From an uncultured Oscillospiraceae bacterium (GTDB lineage: Bacteria > Bacillota > Clostridia > Oscillospirales > Oscillospiraceae), in contig CALXDJ010000024.1 of NCBI GenBank assembly GCA_944387035.1, positions 1 through 32,058 of the forward strand: 32,058 bases of DNA, given 5' to 3'. Below are positions 8,312 to 15,039 of the stretch, one piece after another. The notes under the pieces were generated by a model. The model had not been told where the DNA came from. It made no database searches and was given only the letters and a program-made list of their open reading frames with translations. Every line of letters begins with the position of its first letter. Position 1 is the stretch's first letter. A program made the position numbers and the translations under genes.

Positions 8312-8340
8312 TTGACTTTTTCTTAGAGCTTTTATATAAT
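8312..8340 (+). promoter_or_regulatory. Promoter of the malic enzyme gene
   Basis: TTGACT (8312-8317), 17 bp, TATAAT (8335-8340): near-consensus sigma-A promoter, giving a leader of about 55 nt. Confidence 0.8.
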
Positions 8341-8365
8341 GGGAATAGATTTTGTCCGTCTTTTA

Positions 8366-8382
8366 TTGGACGGATCGTCCAA
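8366..8382. repeat. 17-bp palindrome in the malic enzyme leader
   Basis: TTGGACG-GAT-CGTCCAA, perfect 7-bp arms, about 20-35 bp downstream of the expected transcription start. An upstream GTCCGTC (8354-8360) could pair with the left arm instead, so two mutually exclusive RNA hairpins are possible. It may be a repressor operator; the divergent Rrf2-type regulator is the nearest candidate, without proof. Confidence 0.5.
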
Positions 8383-8403
8383 TTCAGAAAGGAGCTTGGT
8401 ACC

Positions 8404-9579
8404 ATGGATTACGCAAAGGAAGCACTGCGTCTGCATTATGAGTGGAAAGGCAAGCTGGAAATCACCCCCCGGGCCAGTGTCGGTGACAAGGAGTCCCTCT
8501 CCCTGGCCTATACCCCCGGTGTCGCACAGCCCTGCCTGGAAATTCAGAAGGATGTCAACAAAAGCTACGAGCTGACCCGGCGGTGGAATACTGTGGCCGT
8601 GGTCACCGACGGCAGCGCCGTGCTGGGCCTGGGCGATATCGGTCCCGAGGCCGGTATGCCCGTTATGGAGGGCAAATGCGTGCTGTTCAAGGCCTTCGGC
8701 GGTGTGGACGCCATTCCCCTTTGCGTACGCAGCAAGGATGTCGACGAGATTGTCAACACCGTAGCCCTGTTGGCCGGTTCCTTCGGCGGCGTCAACCTGG
8801 AGGACATCGCTGCCCCCCGCTGCTTTGAAATCGAACGCAAGCTCAAGGAGCGCTGCGACATTCCCATCTTCCACGACGATCAGCACGGCACCGCCGTCAT
8901 CACCCTGGCGGGCCTGACCAACGCCCTCAAAGTGGTGGGCAAGCAGCCCGGCGATGTCCGGGTCGTCATCAACGGCGCCGGCGCCGCCGCCATCTCCATT
9001 ACCAAGCTCCTGCTCTCCGCCGGATTCCGTGATGTCACCCTCTGCGACCGCAGCGGCATTATTTATGCCGGACGTCCGACCGGTATGAACTGGATCAAGG
9101 AAGAGATGGCCCAGGTCACCAATCCCGCCGGCCGTACCGGCTCCCTGGCCGACGCTCTGGCAGGGGCCGACGTGTTCATCGGCGTCTCCGCTCCCGGCGT
9201 GGTCACCACCGAGATGGTCCGGACCATGAATCCCGGCGCCATTCTCTTCGCCTGCGCCAACCCCACGCCCGAGATCTTCCCCGACGACGCCCGGGCCGGC
9301 GGTGCGGCCGTGGTGGCCACCGGACGCAGCGACTATCCCAACCAGATCAACAACGTTCTGGCCTTCCCCGGCATCTTCCGGGGCGCCCTGGACGCCCGGG
9401 CCAGCGACATCAACGATGCCATGAAGATCGCCGCCGCCAAGGCCCTGGCCGGTCTGATCTCCGACGAGGAGCTCTCCGCCGACTACATCATCCCCGCCGC
9501 CTTCGATCCCCGGGTCAAGGATGCCGTGGCCTCTGCTGTGGCCCAGGCCGCCCGGGATTCCGGCGTGGCCCGCATCTGA
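8404..9579 (+). CDS. NAD(P)-dependent malic enzyme (oxaloacetate-decarboxylating)
   Basis: 391-aa short bacterial malic enzyme, converting malate to pyruvate and CO2 with reduction of NAD(P). Motifs: SLAYTPGVAQPCLEI carrying the catalytic Tyr, GKCVLFKAFGGVDAIP carrying the catalytic Lys, FHDDQHGTAV for the metal/substrate site, and the Rossmann loop GAGAAAISITKLL. The phosphotransacetylase-like C-terminal domain of the long (MaeB) form is absent, as usual in Firmicutes. Cofactor preference is not evident. ATG at 8404 follows AAAGGAG; the frame is open further upstream, but that part covers the promoter and an antisense gene. Monocistronic. Confidence 0.96.
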   Translation: MDYAKEALRLHYEWKGKLEITPRASVGDKESLSLAYTPGVAQPCLEIQKDVNKSYELTRRWNTVAVVTDGSAVLGLGDIGPEAGMPVMEGKCVLFKAFGGVDAIPLCVRSKDVDEIVNTVALLAGSFGGVNLEDIAAPRCFEIERKLKERCDIPIFHDDQHGTAVITLAGLTNALKVVGKQPGDVRVVINGAGAAAISITKLLLSAGFRDVTLCDRSGIIYAGRPTGMNWIKEEMAQVTNPAGRTGSLADALAGADVFIGVSAPGVVTTEMVRTMNPGAILFACANPTPEIFPDDARAGGAAVVATGRSDYPNQINNVLAFPGIFRGALDARASDINDAMKIAAAKALAGLISDEELSADYIIPAAFDPRVKDAVASAVAQAARDSGVARI

Positions 9580-9610
9580 GCACCGCTCTTTCTCGATTGC
9601 TTCCCATAAA

Positions 9611-9651
9611 AACGCCTGGCCGGTCATGATGACCGGCCAGGCGTTGGTTTT
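9611..9651. terminator. Bidirectional terminator between malic enzyme and hydroxyacyl-CoA dehydrogenase genes
   Basis: Sixteen-bp perfect stem (9611-9626 with 9630-9645, loop TGA) between two convergent genes. TTTTATC follows on the plus strand and TTTTTATGG on the minus strand, so it can serve both. Confidence 0.9.
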
Positions 9652-9652
9652 A

Positions 9653-10594
9653 TCACGGCTTTTTCTGATAGAGCACCTTGGCCAGGGCAATATACAGAGC
9701 GTCCCGCTCCGCCGTAGCCTGGGCGGCCTTGTCCCCGGAATAGTCATAGAAGCCCGCACCGCTTTTGACGCCGCAGCGCCCCTCCGCCACAATCTTGGCC
9801 AGCAGGGGATCGCCCTCTTTCCGGTCACACAGAGTCTCGTTGAGGTACTGGTTGACCCGGTTGTACGTATCCAATCCGCCGAAATCGCACACCCGGAAGG
9901 GGCCCAGCGCCGCGTACCGCAGGCCCAGTCCCGCCTTGAGGACCGTGTCGATGTCCTCCACATCCGCCGCCCCTTCTTCCACCAGGTACAAAGCTTCCCG
10001 CAGCATGGCGTACTGCAGGCGGTTGGCCAAAAAGCCCGTGATGTCCTTCTTCACAATCACCGGCTCCTTGCCCAGATCCTTGACCAGCTGATACATCCGC
10101 TCCACATAGGGCTGCTGGGTCTGTTCGCCCCGGATGATCTCACAAAGCGGCATCAGATGCGGCGGATTGAGCCAGTGCTGGCCCATGAACCGCTCCGGCC
10201 GGTGCACCGCCTGGGCAATCTGGCTGATGGGCAGACCGCTGGTATTGGTGGCCAGCAAGGCCTCCTCCGGTGCCAGGGGACTGGCCTCCCGCCAGAAGAT
10301 CCGCTTGGCCTCCAGATCTTCCACGATGGTCTCCAGCATCAGTGCGCAGGAACCCATGCAGTCCCGGTCCAGAGTAAAGGTGATCCGCCCTACAGCTTGG
10401 GCCGCTTCCTCCGGGGCAAGCATTCCCTGTGCACACAGCAGCTCCTGGTTTTTCAAAACGGTTCCCCTGGCCCGGTCCAGTCCCTTCTGTGAGCGGTTAT
10501 ATAAGGAGACCTGCCATCCGCCCTGGGCGTAAACCTGGGCCAGCGAGGCCCCCATGATGCCCGCTCCTACAATGACCACATGCCGTTGTTCCAT
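9653..10594 (-). CDS. 3-hydroxyacyl-CoA dehydrogenase family protein
   Basis: 313-aa NAD-dependent dehydrogenase. The N-terminal Rossmann fold shows GAGIMG (10-15). The HWLNPPHLMPL segment holds the catalytic His, in the variant form (HWxNPPHLxPL) seen in short 3-hydroxyacyl-CoA and lambda-crystallin/gulonate dehydrogenases rather than the HFFNP of butyryl-type enzymes. The C-terminal helical 3HCDH domain follows (NRLQYAMLREALYLVEEG, then GLGLRYAALGPFRVCDFGG). Substrate is therefore uncertain: 3-hydroxyacyl-CoA or another 3-hydroxyacid. ATG at 10594 has AAAGGG 9 nt upstream; an in-frame ATG at 10603 is possible but too close to that site. No beta-oxidation partners are adjacent. Confidence 0.88.
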   Translation of the reverse strand: MEQRHVVIVGAGIMGASLAQVYAQGGWQVSLYNRSQKGLDRARGTVLKNQELLCAQGMLAPEEAAQAVGRITFTLDRDCMGSCALMLETIVEDLEAKRIFWREASPLAPEEALLATNTSGLPISQIAQAVHRPERFMGQHWLNPPHLMPLCEIIRGEQTQQPYVERMYQLVKDLGKEPVIVKKDITGFLANRLQYAMLREALYLVEEGAADVEDIDTVLKAGLGLRYAALGPFRVCDFGGLDTYNRVNQYLNETLCDRKEGDPLLAKIVAEGRCGVKSGAGFYDYSGDKAAQATAERDALYIALAKVLYQKKP

Positions 10595-10686
10595 CTCTTC
10601 CATCCCTTTCCGCCTCAGATATCGGCTGTTTGTCCCATTGTACCCAATCCCCGTTTTCTTGGCAAGCATCTTTCCCGCCGGCACGG

Positions 10687-10715
10687 TTGATTCTCCCCGG
10701 ATTTTGTGCTATCTT
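10687..10715 (+). promoter_or_regulatory. Promoter of the mtnN-luxS operon
   Basis: TTGATT (10687-10692), 17 bp, TATCTT (10710-10715), about 78 bp before the mtnN start. The leader is too short for a SAM riboswitch and none is seen. Confidence 0.6.
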
Positions 10716-10792
10716 GGAACCGGCAAAGTGCCAGTTTCCATAATCAACCCTATACAATTCTACATACAATCCGCAAGGAGTTGGAACACCGT

Positions 10793-11476
10793 ATGAATAT
10801 CGCACTGCAATTCGCCATGCCCGCCGAGCTCCACGCCCTGCCCGGCGCCCGGGATCTGCCTGTCGTGGAAACCGTGGCCGGCATTCCTTTCTTTCAGGCC
10901 GCGCCGGGCGTTCTGGCCTGCGCCGGCGGCGTGAGCAAGGTCAACGCCGCCATGGCCGCCCAAATTCTCTGCCTGCACTTCGGCGTGGATTTGATTCTCA
11001 ACGCCGGTGTGGCCGGATGCCTCACCGATCTGCCCACCGGGTCTCTGGTGGTTGCCTCGGAATTTGTCCAGCACGACGTGGACACCACGGCCGTGGGCGA
11101 TCCCATCGGACTGGTGTCCACCGTCAACCGGGTGGACTTCCCCACCTGGCAGCCGGAACACTGTGCCGCGCTGCTTGCAGAACTGGGGTACCCCGCCTCC
11201 ATCGGCCGGGTGGCCACCGGCGACTGGTTCGCCGTCCGGGGCGAGCGGGCCGCCTGGCTGCGGGACACCTTCTCCCCCTTGCTGGTGGAGATGGAAGGCG
11301 GCGCCATCGCCCAGGTCTGCCTGCGCAACGGCGTGCGCTTCGCCGCCGTCAAGTCCGTTTCGGACCACCTGTTTTCCGACAACCAGGCCCAGGAGTACTT
11401 CGACTTCGGCGAAGCCCTGGAACGTCTGGGCAAGATCGTACTGCCCCTGGCTCTGAAATTAAAGGAGGAAGCGTAA
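10793..11476 (+). CDS. mtnN: 5'-methylthioadenosine/S-adenosylhomocysteine nucleosidase
   Basis: 227-aa MTA/SAH nucleosidase (Pfs). It splits S-adenosylhomocysteine to adenine and S-ribosylhomocysteine, the substrate of LuxS encoded next. Visible active-site features: Glu12 in MPAE, LNAGVAGCL phosphorylase-fold loop, Glu168 in VEMEGGA for ribose binding, and Asp191 in SVSDHLF as the general acid. Length matches the family. ATG at 10793 follows AAGGAG by 12 nt, somewhat long; the in-frame extension upstream crosses the promoter. luxS starts 2 nt after the stop. Confidence 0.96.
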   Translation: MNIALQFAMPAELHALPGARDLPVVETVAGIPFFQAAPGVLACAGGVSKVNAAMAAQILCLHFGVDLILNAGVAGCLTDLPTGSLVVASEFVQHDVDTTAVGDPIGLVSTVNRVDFPTWQPEHCAALLAELGYPASIGRVATGDWFAVRGERAAWLRDTFSPLLVEMEGGAIAQVCLRNGVRFAAVKSVSDHLFSDNQAQEYFDFGEALERLGKIVLPLALKLKEEA

Positions 11477-11477
11477 T

Positions 11478-11942
11478 ATGGAACGCATCGCCAGCTTTAC
11501 CGTCAACCACAACACCCTGGTCCCGGGTCTGTACCTCTCCCGCCGGGACGGAGACATCATCACTCTGGACCTGCGGTTCAAAAAGCCCAACACCGGAGAC
11601 CTGCTCTCCAACAGCGAACTCCACTCCGCGGAGCATCTCATCGCCACCCTTCTGCGCAACTCCGCGGACAAGGAAGCTGTGATCTACTTCGGGCCCATGG
11701 GCTGCCAGACCGGCTTTTACTTTCTCTTTGACAGCCGCCGTCTCTCCCTGGCCGGTGCCATCGCCCTGCTGCAGCAGGTATTCCGCCAGGCTGCGAAGTT
11801 CTCCGGCCCCATGCCCGGCAAGAGCCCTGTAGAATGCGGCAACTACATCAACCTGGATCTGGAGACCGGAAAAGCCGTATGCCGCTGGTATGCTGACCTC
11901 CTGGACGGATGGACCGAGGAGCAGCTGGCCTATCCGGAATGA
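11478..11942 (+). CDS. luxS: S-ribosylhomocysteine lyase (AI-2 synthase)
   Basis: 154-aa LuxS, which cleaves S-ribosylhomocysteine to homocysteine and DPD, the precursor of autoinducer-2. The metal site is complete: His49 and His53 in HSAEH, and Cys120 in ECGNY. Catalytic Glu52 and Cys76 (GPMGCQTGFY) are present. AGGAGG lies upstream within the end of mtnN. With mtnN it forms the complete two-step SAH recycling route. Its stop overlaps the start of the HD-domain gene by ATGA, so the two are probably translationally coupled. Confidence 0.97.
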   Translation: MERIASFTVNHNTLVPGLYLSRRDGDIITLDLRFKKPNTGDLLSNSELHSAEHLIATLLRNSADKEAVIYFGPMGCQTGFYFLFDSRRLSLAGAIALLQQVFRQAAKFSGPMPGKSPVECGNYINLDLETGKAVCRWYADLLDGWTEEQLAYPE

Positions 11943-12499
11943 GCCCGCTGCCCCGATCCGGCGTGGAGGCCCTGGTGCGCTTTTACGGCGCGGACGTGCT
12001 GGGCAGCTGCCGGATGCAAAGTGAGCAGCTTTTCCTCCAGCACGGCACCGTCAGCGTGTTTGACCACTCCTTTGCCGTGGCCTGTCTGGGACTGTACCTG
12101 GTTCTGGCGCTGGGGCTGCGGGTAGACCGCCGGTCCCTGGTCCGGGGCGCCCTGCTCCACGACTTCTTCCTCTACGACTGGCATGTGCGCGATCCCAGCC
12201 ACCGCCTTCACGGCTTCACCCATCCCCGGCGTGCCCTGGCCAATGCCCGGCAGGAATTTCTCCTGAATCGGGTGGAGCGGGACATCATCGCCCGGCACAT
12301 GTTCCCTTTGACACCTCTGCCTCCCCGCTGCGCCGAGAGCGCGGTGGTGTGCGCGGCGGACAAGGTGTGCGCCCTGTGCGAGACGGTCCGGCTTCACGGC
12401 CTGCTGGCCCGGCTGACCTATGCGCCGGAACGCAAACAGCCTGCGCGGAATTTTTTCGTGTTTTCCCGATTTTTTCCGAAAAAGCCGTTGACATTTTGA
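11939..12499 (+). CDS. HD-domain phosphohydrolase
   Basis: 186-aa HD-superfamily metal-dependent phosphohydrolase. The metal ligands are apparent: His43 (FDHSF), His74-Asp75 (LLHDFFLYDWH), further His around 95 and 120, and Asp141 (AADKVCA). Similar short HD proteins are common in Clostridia but the substrate is unknown; a nucleotide or phosphorylated metabolite is likely. The ATGA overlap with luxS puts it third in the SAH-recycling/AI-2 operon. The last 20 residues (about RNFFVFSRFFPKK) are unusually Phe/basic-rich, and the rplU promoter overlaps the end of the gene. Confidence 0.85.
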   Translation: MSPLPRSGVEALVRFYGADVLGSCRMQSEQLFLQHGTVSVFDHSFAVACLGLYLVLALGLRVDRRSLVRGALLHDFFLYDWHVRDPSHRLHGFTHPRRALANARQEFLLNRVERDIIARHMFPLTPLPPRCAESAVVCAADKVCALCETVRLHGLLARLTYAPERKQPARNFFVFSRFFPKKPLTF

Positions 12500-12516
12500 A
12501 AATCCGCTGATATACT
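12488..12516 (+). promoter_or_regulatory. Promoter of rplU-prp-rpmA
   Basis: TTGACA (12488-12493), 17 bp, TATACT (12511-12516). It overlaps the last codons of the HD-domain gene, so read-through from the mtnN operon is also possible. Confidence 0.85.
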
Positions 12517-12522
12517 TGATAA

Positions 12523-12602
12523 GCCGCTTTGAATGGGCAAGAAGAGTCCCTTCTGGACCGCCCCCGACAGCGAGCCCGTAAATGAAGGAGTTGAAACAAT
12601 CA
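12523..12602 (+). ncRNA. Candidate ribosomal protein L21 leader (cis-regulatory RNA)
   Basis: About 80 nt of 5' UTR before rplU. It can fold with GGGC (12535-12538) paired to GCCC (12560-12563) enclosing two alternative hairpins: AGAAG/CTTCT (12540-12544 with 12550-12554) or GTCC/GGAC (12546-12549 with 12555-12558). L21 leaders are known in Firmicutes as autoregulatory RNAs; matching to that family was not possible here. Confidence 0.4.
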
Positions 12603-12914
12603 ATGAACGCAATCATCGTGACCGGCGGCAAGCAGTACAAGGTGGCCGAGGGCGACGTGGTCTACATCGAGAAGCTGGACCAGGAAGCCGGCGACACCGT
12701 GAAGTTTGACCAGGTCCTGGCCGTCATCGACGGCGAGAAGGCCACCTTCGGTACTCCCGTTGTGGAGGGCGCCTGCGTGGAGGCCACCATCGTCAAGAAC
12801 GGCAAGGGCAAGAAGATCCGCATCTTCAAGTACAACCCCAAGAAGGGTTACCGGAAGCGTCAGGGCCATCGTCAGCCCTACACCAAGGTTGAGATCAACA
12901 AGATCTCTGTCTGA
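12603..12914 (+). CDS. rplU: 50S ribosomal protein L21
   Basis: 103 aa, the standard L21 length, with the N-terminal [15 protein letters not shown] and the C-terminal RNA-binding [24 protein letters not shown] signature. ATG at 12603 follows GAAGGAG by 12 nt. First gene of the conserved Firmicute order rplU-prp-rpmA; prp begins 2 nt after its stop. Confidence 0.98.
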   Translation: MNAIIVTGGKQYKVAEGDVVYIEKLDQEAGDTVKFDQVLAVIDGEKATFGTPVVEGACVEATIVKNGKGKKIRIFKYNPKKGYRKRQGHRQPYTKVEINKISV

Positions 12915-12916
12915 GT

Positions 12917-13249
12917 ATGACCACCATCACATTCCGCATGGAGGGCGACCGGATTACCGGTTTTGATTCCACCGGCCACAGCGGCTACGCCGAAGCGGGC
13001 GCCGATATTGTCTGCGCTGCCATCACCAGTGCCATCCGCCTGGTGGAGGCCACCGTCAACGACGTGCTGGGTCTTGCGGCATCGGTGAAGGTGCGGGAGC
13101 AGGACGCATCCATTTCCATGCGTCTGCCCGGCGGACTGGACCCCACAGCCGAAAGTGCCTGTCAGGCACTGATGACCGGCCTGATGGTCTACTTCGCCCA
13201 GCTCCACGACGAATACCCCGACAACATTGAGGTTCTGGAGGAAGAGTGA
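12917..13249 (+). CDS. prp: Ribosomal-processing cysteine protease Prp
   Basis: 110-aa Prp protease, which removes the N-terminal extension of ribosomal protein L27. The catalytic pair lies in [16 protein letters not shown]: His21 and Cys33, at the family's spacing. Its substrate, an L27 precursor with the cleavage sequence LQFF-A, is encoded 43 bp downstream, and L21 is encoded 2 bp upstream, which is the diagnostic context. Confidence 0.95.
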   Translation: MTTITFRMEGDRITGFDSTGHSGYAEAGADIVCAAITSAIRLVEATVNDVLGLAASVKVREQDASISMRLPGGLDPTAESACQALMTGLMVYFAQLHDEYPDNIEVLEEE

Positions 13250-13292
13250 TTCCTCTCCATCTTACAATTCTTCAGAAAGGATGGTCCGTATC

Positions 13293-13574
13293 ATGATTCG
13301 TATTGGTCTTCAGTTCTTCGCCCACAAAAAGGGCGGCGGCTCTACCAAGAACGGCCGTGACTCCGAGTCCAAGCGCCTGGGTCCCAAGCGCGCGGACGGT
13401 CAGTTCGTCAAGGCCGGCAACATCCTGGTCCGTCAGCGCGGCACCCACATTCATCCCGGCGTGAACGTGGGCATCGGCAGCGACGACACCCTGTTCGCCA
13501 CCGCGGACGGCGTGCTGCGCTTCGAGCGCCTGGGCAAGGATCGTAAGCAGGCTTCTGTTTACACTGCTGAGTAA
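13293..13574 (+). CDS. rpmA: 50S ribosomal protein L27, precursor with Prp-cleaved extension
   Basis: 93-aa L27. The start [18 protein letters not shown] carries the nine-residue extension cut by Prp after LQFF to give mature AHKKGGG, whose flexible N-terminus reaches the peptidyl-transferase centre. [16 protein letters not shown] and [16 protein letters not shown] are family hallmarks. ATG at 13293 lies 12 nt after AGAAAGG; an ATG at 13281 directly abuts that site and is less likely. Confidence 0.97.
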   Translation: MIRIGLQFFAHKKGGGSTKNGRDSESKRLGPKRADGQFVKAGNILVRQRGTHIHPGVNVGIGSDDTLFATADGVLRFERLGKDRKQASVYTAE

Positions 13575-13577
13575 TGG

Positions 13578-13612
13578 AAAGAGCCCCGAACACCATGTTC
13601 GGGGCTCTTTTT
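13578..13612 (+). terminator. Terminator after rpmA
   Basis: Perfect 15-bp stem AAAGAGCCCCGAACA / TGTTCGGGGCTCTTT, loop CCA, followed by two further T (13578-13612). It separates rpmA from obg. Confidence 0.88.
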
Positions 13613-13616
13613 CGGC

Positions 13617-13659
13617 GTCCCCATCCGGGAACATGGAATTCGTATTCCGGGATGGGGAC
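13617..13659 (+). repeat. Large inverted repeat in the obg leader
   Basis: GTCCCCATCCGGGAA (13617-13631) pairs with TTCCGGGATGGGGAC (13645-13659) at 14 of 15 positions across a 13-nt loop. No T-tract follows. It sits just before the obg ribosome site. No clear promoter is visible between the rpmA terminator and obg. Confidence 0.7.
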
Positions 13660-13700
13660 ACCGCAACGCTGCCATACTATCTACGGGAGGTACGAGTGCA

Positions 13701-14984
13701 ATGGCAACTTCATTCATCGACAAGGCCCGCATCACCGTCAAGGCCGGCAACGGCGGCAACGGTGTGGTGGCTTTTCACCGTGAAAAATACGTGGCTGCCG
13801 GCGGTCCGGACGGCGGAGACGGCGGCCGGGGCGGCTCCATCATTTTGCAGGTGGACGACAACATGTCCACCTTGATGGACTTCCGCTACAAACGCAAATA
13901 CGTCGCCCCCAACGGCATGGACGGCCAGGGCGGCCGCCGCTCCGGCAAGGACGGCGCGGACCTAGTCATCCGGGTTCCTCGGGGCACCCTGGTCCGGGAT
14001 GCCGAAACCGGCGAGATCATGCAGGATATGAGCAGCAAGGAACCCTTCGTGCTGTGCAAGGGCGGCCGGGGCGGCTGGGGCAACATGCACTTCGCCACCC
14101 CCACCCGGCAGGTCCCCCGCTTCGCCAAAGCAGGCCTGCCCGGTGAGAGCCACGACGTGATTCTGGAACTCAAGCTCCTGGCCGACGTGGGTCTGGTGGG
14201 CTTCCCCAATGTGGGCAAATCCACACTGCTGTCTGTGGTCTCCAAGGCCCAGCCCAAGATCGCCAACTATCACTTCACCACCCTCTATCCCAACCTGGGC
14301 GTGGTGTGGGTGGACGAGGGCGTCAGCTTCGTCATGGCCGATATTCCCGGCATCATTGAGGGCGCCAGCGAGGGCGCCGGCCTGGGCCACGACTTCCTGC
14401 GCCACATCGACCGCTGCCGTCTGCTGGTCCACGTGGTGGACGTGTCCGGCAGTGAGGGCCGGGACCCCATCGCCGACTTTGACGCCATCAACGAAGAGCT
14501 CCGCCAGTACAGCCCGGATCTGGCCCAGCGGCCCCAGATCGTGGCTGCCAACAAGTGCGACATCTGCGAGGATCCCGACGCCATCGCCCGTCTGCGGGAG
14601 CATGTGGAAGCCCAGGGCTACACCCTGGTGGAAATCTCCGCAGCCGCCCATCAAGGCACCCGGGAGCTGGTCGGGAAAGTGGCGCAGATGCTCTCCGTCC
14701 TGCCTCCGGTCACGGTGTATGAGCCGGACTATGTCCCCCGCCCCGCCGCGGTGGATACCTCCGCTCCCCTGGACATCCAGCGCGCCGACGACGGCACCTG
14801 GCTGGTGGAGGGTCCCTGGCTCCAGCGCCTCATGGGCAACATCAACTTCAGCGACTACGAAAGCCGGATGTACTTCGACAAGACCCTGCGGGAGTCCGGC
14901 CTCTTCCAGCAGCTGGAGGAGATGGGCATTCAGGACGGCGACACCGTCTCCATGTACGACTTCGAATTTGAATACCAGCGCTAA
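13701..14984 (+). CDS. obg: GTPase Obg/CgtA
   Basis: 427-aa ribosome-associated GTPase needed for late 50S assembly and, in Bacillus, linked to sporulation and stress control. Three domains are visible: the Gly-rich Obg fold (about 1-158), the G domain with GFPNVGKS (167-174), DIPGIIEGASEGAGLG (switch II), NKCD (G4) and SAAA (G5), and a C-terminal OCT domain (about 350-427). The rplU-prp-rpmA-obg order is conserved in Firmicutes. GGGAGG lies 12 nt before the ATG. Confidence 0.97.
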   Translation: MATSFIDKARITVKAGNGGNGVVAFHREKYVAAGGPDGGDGGRGGSIILQVDDNMSTLMDFRYKRKYVAPNGMDGQGGRRSGKDGADLVIRVPRGTLVRDAETGEIMQDMSSKEPFVLCKGGRGGWGNMHFATPTRQVPRFAKAGLPGESHDVILELKLLADVGLVGFPNVGKSTLLSVVSKAQPKIANYHFTTLYPNLGVVWVDEGVSFVMADIPGIIEGASEGAGLGHDFLRHIDRCRLLVHVVDVSGSEGRDPIADFDAINEELRQYSPDLAQRPQIVAANKCDICEDPDAIARLREHVEAQGYTLVEISAAAHQGTRELVGKVAQMLSVLPPVTVYEPDYVPRPAAVDTSAPLDIQRADDGTWLVEGPWLQRLMGNINFSDYESRMYFDKTLRESGLFQQLEEMGIQDGDTVSMYDFEFEYQR

Positions 14985-14990
14985 AACCAA

Positions 14991-15025
14991 AGACCAGGAC
15001 AGCTTCCGCTGTCCTGGTCTTTTTT
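14991..15025. terminator. Terminator after obg, convergent with the Mbeg1-like gene
   Basis: Perfect 13-bp stem AGACCAGGACAGC / GCTGTCCTGGTCT, loop TTCC, followed by TTTTT on the plus strand; the minus strand reads TTTGGTTTT, so weaker use in that direction is possible. Confidence 0.9.
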
Positions 15026-15039
15026 GGAGGAGAACAGTC

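Noticed and set aside
8332..9963. A 543-codon minus-strand frame opposite malic enzyme
   Set aside because: It overlaps two real genes and their terminator; composition is Gly/Val/His-rich shadow sequence.
10716..10792. SAM-type riboswitch before mtnN-luxS
   Set aside because: The leader is under 80 nt and shows no multi-stem SAM-box pattern.
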